Assembly (NCBI RefSeq): GCF_001411555.2
Contig: NC_049901.1
Span: 29,700,333 to 29,764,332 of the forward strand
Source: Juglans regia
Taxonomy: Eukaryota; Streptophyta; Magnoliopsida; Fagales; Juglandaceae
DNA: 64,000 nt
Direction: 5' to 3'
The stretch's first letter is position 1; each line of letters begins with the position of its first letter. A model generated the notes under the pieces. That model saw only the letters and a program-made list of their open reading frames with translations. It was not told where the DNA came from and searched no databases. Of this stretch, positions 13,201 through 24,205 are shown one piece after another. A program made the position numbers and the translations under genes.

Positions 13201-16200
13201 GAAAATTGGTGCGGCTGTAATAAGAGTTGATCTAAGTTAGGAATCGTAAAAGTAAGGAAGATGATCATAATCAAAAGGGCTCAAGAACTGGTATTTCCAA
13301 AACTGCACTTATACTTAACGAAATTTCACTAACTCCCTAAATTTTTACTTTTTGCAATTGGGTCCCAAAATTCACCAAACTTCACAAAACTCACATTTTA
13401 TGTATTCTACATCCATATATGACCATATAATTTTAAAAATCAAAGTACAACTACGCTAATCATACTCAACCTGTGGCATGCATTTCATTAAGGCCTAGAT
13501 GTGATTTTAACTATTCAACCTCTATGGATGCAAGTGTACTCAAATTCATCAAGTTCCATTAGTAATTATAACTTTATGGATAATTAAAACTTAGGCATCC
13601 AGTCATACAAGTTCATCCCAACACTTAAACATGGCTTCAATACCTTAATTCTCACTAAACCATCCATTAAGCATATGCATGATGTTTTCTAGCTTTTCTT
13701 ACCCAAAGATATTTCAAAACTTAGTTAAATCATGCATTTTCATGCTACTAAATTTGACCCAAAGTAATTTATTTCGTCAAAACATCAAAGCTGACCTGGT
13801 TTGACATTAGCATGCTAGACCTTAATTAAAATCAATCAAAATCTCATTCTCATGCCGTAAATTAAAGCCTGACATGTCATTTTAGCACTTAACAAAAGAA
13901 AGAGCAAGATTACTTATAGAAATCATGGCCTTTAAAGCTCCCAAAACAATTTCACTCAAGAATACTCAAGACCTCTCAAAAACTTCACTCGGTTTCACTC
14001 TATTACTCACTAAGGGAGAGAATGCTCTCAAAACTCAAGAGAATGCTTGTAGGAGAGGTGTGGAGAAATGAGAAAGTGATAGAGGTATTTATAGGCTTCA
14101 TGGAGGGCGAGAGGCATGGTGGATGTTGGTTTTGGCTACAAGGAAGTGAATGTGAGTGGTGGAGGTGGGAGTTGGAGTGCTTGAGTGCAAAATGCCAAGG
14201 GTGATATCACTTGGTTCAGTTCAATATCTTCTAAAAATGCATAACTTAGCATGGAAGACAGCTAGAAGACATCAATAAGTTAAGGGGTTACTTGATTCAT
14301 GTTTTTTAAACAAATATCCACAAGACAAGCTAGTCATAGCCAACGGTTTTGGGTTTCTTTAAAGCTGTCTAGATTTTGATCCCTCTTTTGTCCCATCCTG
14401 TTGTTCTATATTGAGGAATTATGACCATCATTTGAAGGCTTTTTTAGGTCAGGAAGAGAGGCATGAGTGGCTGTCAAGTGATCATGTTTGGGCAGAAAAA
14501 GAAAGGGGTGAAATGGGTGATGGTTCAACCAAATGATTTCAAATGAGTGCCTCTCTTTGAGCCAATTGGTTGAACTGCCTTGAGGAGGTAATTGGGTAAG
14601 CTTTCTCTTGAATGATTTGAAGCACTCCCAAGGAAAAAGATGGCAAGGGAGGTGGCATGGGTTAGTGACCAAAATAGGTGCAGAAAATTCAATTGAAACC
14701 CAAGGCCATTCGGTTTGGTTTCAACTAGGCTTGTAATAGAATTCGTTGGGTTTCTTGGAGCTAATTCGTCCAATACTAGAACTGAATTGGGAGGGTTATG
14801 GTGGGGTGTAAATAGGGCTGTACAAATTAACCGCCCACCCGAATCGTCCTAAATTTCCGAATCGACCCAACACAAATAACCCGAACTAAAATAAGGAAGA
14901 ACAGAAGCGGCCATTCTCATTTTGTTTCTACTTTTCTTTGGAACGAGTCAGCTATTACCCGATGACTGAAAGCAATCTGAAATCGTGCCTTTTTTTTTAC
15001 CATTTTATTGAATACTAAAGTTGGAGAAGTAGCCTTCAGACCCAAGACGCGAATTCTAAAGCAACTCAGCTGGAGAGCTATTCTACTTGAAGATGCTGGG
15101 GGAGGAATCGGAGTCAAAGAGGCCGGGATTGGTGGAGGAAGAATCAATGGTGGCGGAGTCTTCTCTGGAAGTGGGAGTGGCCAGTAGGAGTGCAAGAGTT
15201 GGAAGCTACAAGTAACTAAGTTAAACTCTGGTTGGGCTTTAAGGGGTCTTCTTTGTCGTTCTCGAGAATTGCCTCTAACCAACTAGCGGGAGCAAAGTGG
15301 AAGTGGGCGAGTCCACCAACTCAGTTCACCACCATAAATCCAAATCGAGTTTGAATTATTTTTATGGCTTCAACGAAGCTTCTAAATTAAGAAAGCAAAG
15401 AAATCCTTTTAATAGTACTTTTATTTTTTTCTTCCTGTTTCTTCTGTTTTTGCTTTTTATGGTCTTTTCACGGTCTTTTCTTTCTTTTTTGGTCTTGCTT
15501 TAATCAATGGACAGAGTTATATTTATTGCCATTTCTTAAAGACTGTGTGGGGACATTGGCGTAGAAGGTATGGTTGATGCATATCTCATTTTGGGTAAAA
15601 CAAATGGTTCGGAAATAACCGTTCTTCCATAAAGAAATACGGTTCAGAAAATCGGATAATCGGTTACAGGTAGCATTGCGAGAATCGAAAGTTTATTTGC
15701 CTCGGGACGAGTTAGAAATGCTATTTTTGGTTTGGGCAGAGTTAAATGAACAACCCTAGGTGTAAATGATGAAATTTCCCTTGAGAAATGGTGTAAAAGG
15801 CGTGAGCTAGGGGCTGATTTGGTGTAATGCACATAAAGGTGCACCTAGGTGCCAATTGGTGGTGACTTGGGCATTGACATGGCTTTGCTTTCATTGACAT
15901 GTGTTGGGTCAAGTCTAAACTTCTGAATTAGTCTAAGAAAAATGAAAATCAACAATAAGAACCAAAAATTTCAGATTGTATATGTGGGAAATAACTTAAA
16001 GAAAAATGAAGCAAAAAACATAGTTTAGAGGTTACTAATCATGTGTGAGATGATTAATACTTCTTAACTCAAGTTAGAAGCTTAACCATGGTTAGATGGG
16101 AACCTTAGGGGCGTGTGCTACAACTTGGGCTTGAGAGAAACCAATGGTATGGTGTACGTAGGCTCCAAAAGGAGTTGCGCTTCAAGGGTTGGGCTTTGGT

Positions 16201-19200
16201 TGGGCCAAAAGTTCAAGTCTTGGATGTGGGCTTTGGAGTGGATTATCATATGGACCTTATGTCCAGATTTGTGAGACCTATCCATGGACTCAAAAGGCAT
16301 ACTAGGTTGGGTCCTAATCTTTGGGTCTTTCCTCAATTGGGCCAAAGTCTTGAATCTTACTAAATTAAGCCGGATGACTTTATGCTTACTAAGTTGGGCA
16401 TAATACCTCGAGTCTATTAAGTTAGGTCCATAGTCTTGTGTCCAATAAGTGAGGCCTAAAAGTTTTTATCTTCCAAGTTGGGTCTATGGTCTTCACTCTT
16501 ACTAAGTTAGGCCCAATAGCTTTATGTCATTTACATTGGGCCTATTTTCTAGTGTGCTCCAAGAAAGGGTTAAAGCTTTTATATCTCCCAAGTTGGGCTT
16601 AAGACTTTTAATACCTTATCCTTAGCCCATCACATCCTTTGTGCATTAGGGCCCTAAAGTCTTATGTCCATCAGGTAGGGCCTAAAGTCTTCTTGCCTCT
16701 TCTAACCCTTTATACCCAAAAAGCTTGGGCCCTTAGTAAACCATTATTTGGGCCTTCTCTAAATCCATTCAACATTTAACCCAATTGTTTAGCCCATCAA
16801 CATGCCATGTGTCATGCTTCCATTGGCCTCTTGGCATTTATCCTCAAAATTAATAAATCGCTAAAAATTCTCCAAAATAATATTACTGAACCAATCAAGT
16901 GCCAAAAAAAAGTAGTTTTTCTCAAAATCAATATTGCACTAGAATATTATAATAATGCTACTAAACCCAAAGTATGTGGCATTTTTGCCAACTCGAGCAT
17001 CCTAAATTGCTCTTATTCTCAAATAGCCTAACTCCTAATTAACTAGGATTAAGGGTACTAAGATCAAGGTCTAAGGACTTTTTTAGGCGGGGTGTTACAA
17101 TATGGATTATAAATATTAGAAACTTTATCACTAATAATTTAGTAACATGAAAAATGCTAACTTAGAGTAAAATTATTATTTTACCCTCTACATGTGAGAA
17201 AATAACTATTTTACCCATAACTTAAGAATTTCACATCCTATCTCAAAAAATACTAGAATTTACATTTCTCATGTAAATTTTGTCCTAACCTTAAATATCT
17301 AATTAGAAAAATTAAAAACTAATCACAACTATGAAAAACACCATAAGGCCAAAATTTTCAAAGGCCATGTCTCTTGATTTTGTTGCAATTTCATCGAACT
17401 TCAAAACTTATGATCAAACCAAAAACTCCAAGATACAACACACTATCTTGTTTATCGCTCAAATTGACCTTTACATGGTTAAAATAACTTTTTACCAACC
17501 AATGACCATGAAATCAAACACAAAAAATACCCACCGAAACTAGATTCAAATAGGAAAAACTTTCATGAATGAATCTTAGTGAGATAATACTTACAAGGGC
17601 TTCAAAAACTCGAGGCAAGAAAGCTCAGAAAACTAGCCGAGAGAGGATTCTAAGTGTTCTCTACAGAAATGAAAATGGGTGAAATGAAATGAGAGCATGA
17701 TCTATACACCTAATACACTTCTGAAGAGTGAAATATGGGCTTGAGTGACACCTTGATGGATGGTGATTAGGTTACAAAAAAGTGCAAATAGTGAGTGGTT
17801 TTCAGCCAAGGAAACTTCCAAGAGAAGGGTGGTGGTGAGGTGGCCATCGGCCTTCACATGTTGCACGACTTTGGGGCTATCATGAGCAGTGGATAGTTAG
17901 GCCTGAAATGGGTGGAAACTTCCTCAAGAAATTTTGCGAAGGTGACCAAAACTCGTGGGCCTAATGGGCCTTAAACAAGTGGGCTTCATTTTGGAGTTTA
18001 AATAGGATTTGATTAGAGTTTGAGATGTTATCAAGCCCAAATCTAATTTTTCGTAGCCCAATCAAAATTCCAAGGCTTAAAGAGTTGAATAATGATCTCA
18101 TAACATAAATATGGGGGATTAAAAGCATGTGAAGGTGATTTTATCGAGTGATTAAACATAATACTAGAATTGTATCCAATAGGGTTTTGAAATCAAGTTT
18201 GGGGTTTGGGGTAACCGTTTAGAGTTTCTGTTTCCTCCAAACTTTTTGGGTTTCAATTGGATTTTAAGTATTTAGGGGTTCACTAGGGTTGAAACCCTCT
18301 TTGGTTTGACACAAAATTGATGATTAGATGAAATAGTGTTTTGCTTAGGTGGCATGATCTCACACCTTGATTTCCTTCACATTTCTATCTCATGGTTTCT
18401 CTTAGTGTGAAGTTTCCAATACTATGCTCCAAGTGTTGCTAAGATTTTACCTAGTGTCCAAATAAAAATTTTATAACCTAATTTGGACATTCTATACTGT
18501 AAATATAAAAATACTACACTTGGTGCTGTTATTTAGGTTGCTTTTCACTCCGGGAAAAGTGAAAATAAGTTTTGCACTGTAAAATCTTAAACATACACAC
18601 TAAACTAACTATGCAATTTATTTATTGAAATTCAACTTTGAAGTGCCTCGAAATAATCAAAACGTGTTTTCGAACTAGCATTTTGTCCGAAAACTGAAAA
18701 TGAGTTAATTGTGCCAAAAAATCCTAAATATTTCTCTAAGTCTAATGGCACAGGCCATTATGACATTTCTTACTATCTCCGATAAATAAGATCGCACTTC
18801 TAGCACCATAATGAGTGGTAACACTGACTATGTTGACAGACTAAAACTTACGCGATTGATCGATCCGTGAAAACTTATTTCATAAGGTTCCTAAAACCTA
18901 TAGAAATTCCACCATTGAATTTCTAGTGGTTGAATTTCTAGTGGGCTGTTACACTATCTACTCGTAATTCACTCAAAACAACCTCTAAGAAAACAAACCA
19001 TAGCCACCCATACTAGTAACTAGACCATATACCGCTTTTGACCCTATCAAACAACTACCAAAATCTCCAATGCTTGTGCAACGGTACAAATCCACAACTG
19101 CCGCCAAGTATTCAATCATCTGAAATCTCTTCCAACAGTGCCAATTCAACATGCTTAGATGTTCGCAAAATATCAAGAATCCATTAAAATCTCCATGATT

Positions 19201-20512
19201 GGATCAAACCAAGCATCAACTCAACACTAATAAAGTCTAGGAATTTCCCTACTGTGTCAATGGTGTACTAGCTTGCGTTTGAGGGTTTCAAATTTGAAAA
19301 TGCGGAACTTCTACTTGATTGGGCCACAGTGTCGATGTGATCAAGTTTCTATCATGGAGACATCATGAAAAGTGTGTCTGGTGTGAGTGAGTGATAGATA
19401 GATGAGAGGGACAGAGAGAGAAACTAAGAGGAGATGAGAGAAACAATCAAATAGAGAGAGGAGAGAGAGGGAAACCGAGAGACTTATTGGCAACAGTGTG
19501 CTCGTGGCGCAAGGTTTTGGGCAGCGGTGATGAGCTGCGGCAAATGAGGTTTTAGAGAAAGAAAATAGAGAGACAGAGGAGAGAGAGACCGCGGGAGGAG
19601 CTTACTGGCTTGGTGGTGCAGAGCGGTAATAGGGCTTATAGTGTGGGTGTCATGGAGTGTGGTAAAGGCATGACGCTGATGAAAGAGAAAACAGAGAAAG
19701 ACGACAGTGGCATTTGACGGCGGAGGAGTTGGACGAACGTGTCCGAAAGAGTTGCCAAATCATGGGAAAGGGAGGGAAACCGAGAGAGAGAGAGAGAGAG
19801 AGAGAGAAGAAGGCTTGAGCACGGTGGCAGCATGCAACCTTTGCTTATGTAATGAGCGGTAGCAGAGGAGGGATGTGAGAGATGAGATAGAGAATAAGAG
19901 ACAAAAACAGACACCGACTCTCCTTACGAACCCTGATTACGCATCTATCGGTCCTCTCGCAACAAGACTCTCCTTAAAACCCTGACTGCTTGACCGACTT
20001 AACCATCACTTACTTTTGTTCTTAGTCACTAATTTGTCAAGTGGGGTAGTTAAAATCAGCATTTACAATAGTATGAATAAAATACATGTTTACTTCTGAT
20101 ACGAAAAAAATTGCTTGGGATATAATTTGTTAGAAAAAGGGTTTCAATATGATACTTTGCTGAATTGTTTTGTGTACATTTGAGCACCATGGTTCATGTT
20201 TAGCCATCAGCTATCATTTAAGATTAATATGTAGATTCAAGTTATGCATATCTCTATCATACGTCTTATCACTTCTTTGATCTCCTATGCAGACTTTGTG
20301 AAATTTGTGGCGAGACAGCAAAAAATATAGCAGCCATTGAGGACACTAGACTCATATTAGGGATGAATGGGATTAGGCCGGTAATGGCTAGCACCAGGAA
20401 CTCCTCAGAAAGTGAAATCACATGCTCGAGAAGACGTCATTTTAAGGAATTCCTAGTCGCTTGTCTGATTCTAGCCTTTATACTCCCATGGGTCATTTCA
20501 CGTCGACTCTAG
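7240..20512 (+). CDS. RING-CH (RINGv, C4HC3) zinc-finger membrane protein, probable E3 ubiquitin ligase; two exons, 7240-7700 and 20293-20512
   Basis: The joined frame is 681 nt and gives 226 residues with no internal stop. Exon 1 ends AATAG|GTAAGT and exon 2 begins after a pyrimidine-rich tract and TGCAG. The split codon AG|A gives Arg154. Residues 1-105 are hydrophilic, rich in Ser, Glu and Lys, and low in complexity around 41-50. The RING-CH finger follows: C109, C112, C130, C132, H140, C143, C156 and C159, with spacing C-x2-C, C-x-C-x7-H-x2-C and C-x12-C-x2-C, an exact C4HC3 fit. GELGISHRHCAEAWF is the conserved core. A basic stretch RRRHFKEF at 200-207 leads into one hydrophobic helix at about 207-222. 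In known relatives the finger recruits an E2 enzyme and the helix anchors the protein in membranes. The start at 7240 is the first ATG after an in-frame stop. Function is inferred from family; I give no symbol. Confidence 0.88.
7881..7905. repeat. CT-rich microsatellite
   Basis: A short pyrimidine run, mostly CT dinucleotides with small interruptions, in the first part of the intron. Confidence 0.7.
7906..8549. other. Unassigned intron sequence
   Basis: Nothing codes here with support. AGCTCTGATACTA near 7981-7993 is the complement of a TAGTATCAGAGCT string that resembles a copia primer-binding site, but no LTR end adjoins it. Two short words, GTCAGATTAA and TTAATCTGAC, form a small inverted repeat around 8044-8074. 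Confidence 0.4.
8550..8932. mobile_element. MITE-like AT-rich element in the intron
   Basis: It ends at the right with GTGAAACCAAACGAAGCCTT, which on the opposite strand reads AAGGCTTCGTTTGGTTTCAC, close to the end of the element at 5405. AAGATAAGATGAATTG near the right end mirrors the CATCTCATCTC words of the first copy. The core is AT-rich and non-coding. The left end is approximate. Confidence 0.5.
8933..9654. other. Unassigned intron sequence
   Basis: CCCTGCAGTGGT occurs twice (about 9153 and 9283), hinting at a degenerate repeat or old LTR. A pyrimidine-rich run lies at about 9315-9435. No protein domain is visible. Confidence 0.35.
9655..9880. repeat. ~61-bp tandem repeat, about four units
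   Basis: GGAGCTTG or GGAGCTCG recurs at about 9679, 9740, 9801 and 9859, giving periods of 61, 61 and 58 bp. The units also share GTGCGAAC/GTGTGAAC and GGGAGAT words. The reading frames that cross it on both strands are a result of the repeat. Confidence 0.75.
10236..10560. repeat. ~109-bp tandem repeat, three units
   Basis: CTTGTGTC(C/T)GAC occurs at about 10256, 10365 and 10474, exactly 109 bp apart. The units share GGCC(G/A)TCTGGGCAA and GACCTAAA-type words and differ by point changes and small gaps. Confidence 0.85.
10858..10900. repeat. TTA/ATT microsatellite
   Basis: Two adjoining trinucleotide runs of TTA/ATT, separated by AATATTT. Confidence 0.9.
11250..11790. repeat. Irregular short tandem repeats (GAGATG...CATGG)
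   Basis: Words such as GAGATG, GTGATGCAT, ATGGCCGAGA and CACATGG(C/T) recur every 20-40 bp through the tract. Parts at about 11505-11660 repeat at longer range (GGCCGCT with a ...CCCGTGCA downstream, twice). A 283-codon minus-strand open frame crosses this tract but shows only repeat-derived composition. Confidence 0.55.
11791..12399. other. Unassigned GC-rich intron sequence
   Basis: Moderately GC-rich sequence with no recognisable domain in either direction. GTGCACC is repeated three times at 12014-12033. It probably belongs to the same old repeat as the tandem tracts to its left. Confidence 0.35.
12400..16122 (+). mobile_element. F4 repeat copy in the intron
   Basis: 12600-13060 matches 34740-34846 joined to 39331-39590 in the same orientation. 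13150-15950 matches 41580-43700 in reverse. The right end GGGCGTGTGCTACA at 16122 looks like an LTR 3' end; the left end is unclear and probably truncated. No coding domain was found. Shared landmarks include AACTCCAG-type words near 12860, the word TATTTATAGGCTTCATGGAGG near 14090, and ATTGGTGGTGACTTGGGCAT near 15857. Confidence 0.6.
16123..17099 (-). mobile_element. F5 LTR fragment, minus strand, in the intron
   Basis: Its outer end at 17099 reads TGTAACACCCCGCCTAAAAA on the minus strand, matching the starts at 24206 and 25334. The interior carries the degenerate ~37-bp motif seen in the other copies (complement of GGCCCAACTTAGTAAG). The left side stops abruptly at the F4 end, so the copy is truncated. 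Confidence 0.65.
17100..18953 (-). mobile_element. F3 LTR fragment, minus strand, in the intron
   Basis: It matches 52320-54699 in the same orientation and the first half of 34847-39330 in reverse. The right end at 18953 reads TGTAACAGCCCACTAG on the minus strand, the F3 start. The other half is missing; the F5 fragment abuts at 17100. A short duplication, GAATTTCTAGTGG, lies at the right end. Confidence 0.65.
18954..20280. other. Unassigned repeat-like sequence before exon 2, with a GA microsatellite
   Basis: No domain is visible. The middle (about 19380-19910) is GA-rich on the plus strand and holds a perfect (GA)n run at 19782-19808. Composition resembles the purine/pyrimidine-biased, gene-like part of F1 and F2 LTRs, so it may be an old LTR. 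Confidence 0.4.
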
Positions 20513-20900
20513 GCTCATGTCATCCATTACTTTCAATTTTGCTTTACAAGGGTGGCTTGATTCCTTAGATTCAAATCATTTCGCTTGCTTGTGGTTTTTA
20601 TATGTTCAGTATCGAGTGTTTTGCAACGACATGGCTCTCCATAAATTTTCGATGGGCATAGGTATCAACTGGTCTGAAAACATTTCGTATTTATTAAAAG
20701 TTGTTGTATAATTTATTTCCTTTAACATATTGTTGTTTTTAATTAATACTAGTTCATTTGGAGAAATTTCCTCCTAAATGTATAGAAAAAAAAAAACTCA
20801 TGCCAAAATTTGATTTTAATTATCTTATTGATGGGAGATGTGTTTTGGGTTGTCTTGCTCACGTCACAACCTGAATCAAACATGGGAGATGTAAACTAGG
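20513..20900 (+). other. Probable 3' untranslated region and flank of the RING-CH gene
   Basis: T-rich sequence follows the TAG at 20510-20512. No clear AATAAA is present; an A11 run lies near 20787. The end of the transcript cannot be placed. Confidence 0.4.
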
Positions 20901-22363
20901 GGCCAGTACCTACTTTTGGAAGTTTCGGCTTTATCTAGTTTTCAGAAATTTTGGTCAGTAACCCCTCGTATTCACCACCTGTGCTTGATTTTACAAACTT
21001 GATATTTGCCCCCTCCATTACTGATTTCATTCATCTCACTTAACAAAATACATGTGGCAAGATTGACACTTTTTTATTTATTTTAAGAAAAATATTTGCA
21101 TTTTAAAAAAAATAAGAACAATAAAATAAAGAGGATAGACGGCAAGCCACGATTGAGGGGCAGAAAACGGTCACCCCATAACGGCCCATGTCGTAGGGTG
21201 GCCTAGAAAAGGGCTAACACTTGGCCTTGGTTGTCCGACCCACGTAGTTTAGCCACCATTGGATTCAGTCACTATGACAGTGGCTCTTTTCATGGCCATC
21301 CTATAGGTGATAGAATTCAACCACCCACATATTGGCCGAGACAAAATTCAGTCACCAGATTCAGCACCCCATGGTGGCCTTACCACCTATCGTTTCTTAC
21401 AAGGGACGAATGCCAAACAGGGCAAAATACTAGGGATTGCTCGATTTTTTTCCTAATCATGTTTCCATTTAAGGAAGATATCTTACTACAACAAGTTCGG
21501 AGGTATATGTTATATACGTGAAGGGGGTTTTTGCCACTGTGGAATGCTAATAGACTAGGTTATTTTTATCAGAATCCTACCAAACATTGAATTGGTTACT
21601 TACCGTCACACAATAGAGCTTGCCGGTTAATTTCGATGTGTTTTCTTAGCTTTCCAACATTCCATGAGCTAGAGATGACCACTAATTGCCATAAGTGTTT
21701 TTAGGTTTGCCTTTGAAAGGAGGGATGGTGTAGGGTATTAGTTATTCATGGAGGAAGACACTAAATGATGAGTAATTTCCTCCAAATCTAACCATATATG
21801 AGTAGAACCAGAACCAACACCACCCATGGGTATCGTACCACTATCAATTGTAACCACTTGATCCAATATAATTAGGGATGGAACATGGATAATTTTATTG
21901 CACATAAATTAGGTTTAATGGACCATATTGGATAAGACCATGAGCTATCATTAATGAGGCTGGTTAGCCTATAAAAGTACAATTTAAAGGCCCTTTAAGG
22001 TTTAGTGGATGATGTTGGGATAGTATCAATGGGCCAATATTTTTAGTAGCCTAATTGAGGTTTATTGGATAATTTGAAATAGGCCACGGGCCAAAAACAT
22101 ACTATGGTAGATTATGAAATTTTTATTCGGTTCAATAATTAAGATAAAAGCTCATTTTAATACTTATGGACCAACTGGACCTATATTTAGTTGGTATTAG
22201 GCCCACAAATTTATTGGACGAGTTGGGTTCATTATGGACTATAGGATCATCCCATTAGGATTGTTAAGTAACTTGGCCCATTAAATTATAGGCAAACCCT
22301 AGAAATTAGCTAGAACCTTCATATGGCCCAACCTAGTGAAATTATAGGTAAGCCTTTAATAAT
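20901..22363. other. Unassigned intergenic sequence
   Basis: No coding domain is supported. 21900-22360 repeats words of the type TGGCCCA, AATTATAGGTAAGCC and ATTGGA, suggesting an old, eroded repeat with a ~50-70 bp period. The short open frame at 21231-21521 has no motif. Confidence 0.35.
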
Positions 22364-22365
22364 AA

Positions 22366-22850
22366 GGAATACGGGATCAATTTTCAGTAGTCTCAGCAAT
22401 TCAAAGAAACCACAATGGAGATGTTCTGGGAATCTTAACAGAAAAGATACAAACTACAATCCCTTTAATTGTTGAAGCAAAAGCAGCGCTGTTAGCAGCT
22501 AATATGGCATCAACTCAAGAATTAGCAATCATTGAAGGGGATTCTCAATCTATAATCTCTTCCATCGAAAGCCCAAATATCTCTTCATTTTGGAACATAT
22601 CAACTTTCATTAAGGACATCCAGCACTTATCAAATCTTCATCAAAACTAGAAATTTGCCAAGATTCATCGATCCCAAAATCGATGTGCGCACTCTGTTGC
22701 GCAGTGGGCAGCTACCAATCTAGTTTTTGGTAGCATACCTATAGATAATATTCCTAGTTGGTTTTTGTATATTGATAGTGGAAAGGACCCTCTTCAAACT
22801 CTGTAATTTTTCCTTTTATATATCATATGCTTGATTAGAAAAAAAAAAAA
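22366..22850 (+). pseudogene. 5'-truncated LINE tail: RNase H-type domain and poly(A)
   Basis: The plus-strand frame from about 22366 to the TAA at 22804-22806 encodes the end of an RVT_3-like RNase H domain, as at the C terminus of plant L1-type ORF2. Visible landmarks are EAKAALLAAN (catalytic Glu), IEGDSQS (catalytic Asp) and NRCAHSVAQWA (the late His region). One in-frame TAG at 22648-22650 stands where Trp is likely. A short 3' UTR ends in A12 at 22839-22850, as expected for target-primed reverse transcription. The N-terminal half of the domain and all upstream ORF2 are missing. No target-site duplication was recognised. Confidence 0.8.
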
Positions 22851-24205
22851 GCACCCAAGAGCAACACCTAGTGAACAAGGACCAGCTAGGGACCAAAGCC
22901 TATGAAATAAGCCCAAGACCCATAGGAAAGGGCCCATGACCTAGTTGCAAAAACCCTACCATATTGTTATAAATACCTAGACTTGTTGTGAGGATCACAC
23001 TTAAGCAATGAATTAAACCTCCTCCTAAGGAGGAAAGGCAAGCGACAAGAGATAGTCGGGTGAGCAAATTGTAGCTAGTCCAAGAGAAGGGTGAGCAGCA
23101 TAATGTATAAAGTCTGGCTGACACAATCCAATATTGGGTGATAAAGGACTTTTCATCCCGTGTCAGACACGTAAATATTGTGTTGACCATATCAAGATGA
23201 GCAATGGGTAAGTACAAACTCGAGGAAGACGTGGGAGCTCGCTGAGATAACCCCAAGGTGCTTAGAGAGCGGCAGGTGCAATACATAGAGGCCCATACTC
23301 CATAAAAGATGTAACATCTAGAATGAGCCCGCAAAAAAAAGATTAAAAACCTGCATGCCATATTGTCTGATCTCAGAGGTATGGTCCAACGCCACTTGAG
23401 AGACCCTTACTAGGGAAAAGATTGTAGGGTTTGATCTAAGGTAAATTATAGGACACACATTATTCCAATCAGTCTTTTCCATCTTACCAAAGGAAAAATG
23501 GACGGCTGAGATTGAAAGTCTCTCATTCAAGCATATCTGGAATCAAACGAACATCAAATATGGGGATGACAATCCCATAGTATAAAAGGCATCAGACAAA
23601 AGCCAAAATTTCACTTTTGAGGTCGTCAAGTGTTTACCCTTTCATCTGATCAGAGTCTTCATAAAAGCAAGTGACTTCAAAGCATACGATTGAAGGATTG
23701 ACATCTGCGCTACTATAAATCTAGTACTATTTAGGTAGGTTAGCTCCTACGACCAAACTGAGAATGAGGGGTAAATGTTTGTGAGTATGTTTGTAATTTT
23801 AGGATTTTATATATTCTGTAACTCACATCCTTCTTACATAAAAGTACATTTCTTCATTATGTTTATCAGTTATCTTTACACTGTGAATTTGAGATGATGG
23901 TTTTGAATGATGCAAATTGATGATGATGTAAATTCTGAGTATTGCGTCTTATCGTGTGCCAATAATCATGGATGGGTTGAGGATTCATTGCGCCATTCCA
24001 ACAACATGTTGTCACGAGTTTCATACGGGTAGAGTGATACCTCCAAATGATCTGGGTGGAACTTCTTCGTATTGGACTCACTTGATAACACAGGTGGATA
24101 GAGACCCCAAGTTGATTATGCATGATGTCCTTGTGTGTGTTGACCGGTTTGAGTGATTCTCCAAGTCAGTTGGATTAGAGTTGGTGAATGAGCTCACACG
24201 TTGGT
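22851..24205. other. Unassigned LTR-like sequence
   Basis: It contains TTATAAATACC near 22976 (TATA-like), TATATATTCTGTAACTCACATCC near 23810, and many GGCCCA/GCCCAAG words. It may be an old LTR-type element that the LINE entered, but no matching second copy lies in the window. No protein domain is visible. Confidence 0.3.

Larger units (their letters stand above)
7701..20292 (+). other. 12,592-bp GT-AG intron of the RING-CH gene
   Basis: The donor is AG|GTAAGT and the acceptor is CTTTGATCTCCTATGCAG|A. The intron lies between the sixth and seventh metal ligands of the RING-CH finger. It holds a MITE, several tandem-repeat tracts, and F4, F5 and F3 LTR pieces, so nearly all of its length is repeat-derived. 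The host gene reads through all of this on the plus strand. LTR pieces lie in both orientations and could supply false splice or polyadenylation sites. Confidence 0.85.

Noticed and set aside
15297..15503. Short frame with a Phe/Leu-rich membrane-like tail
   Set aside because: It comes from a T-rich run in an F4 repeat, and no neighbour or motif supports it.
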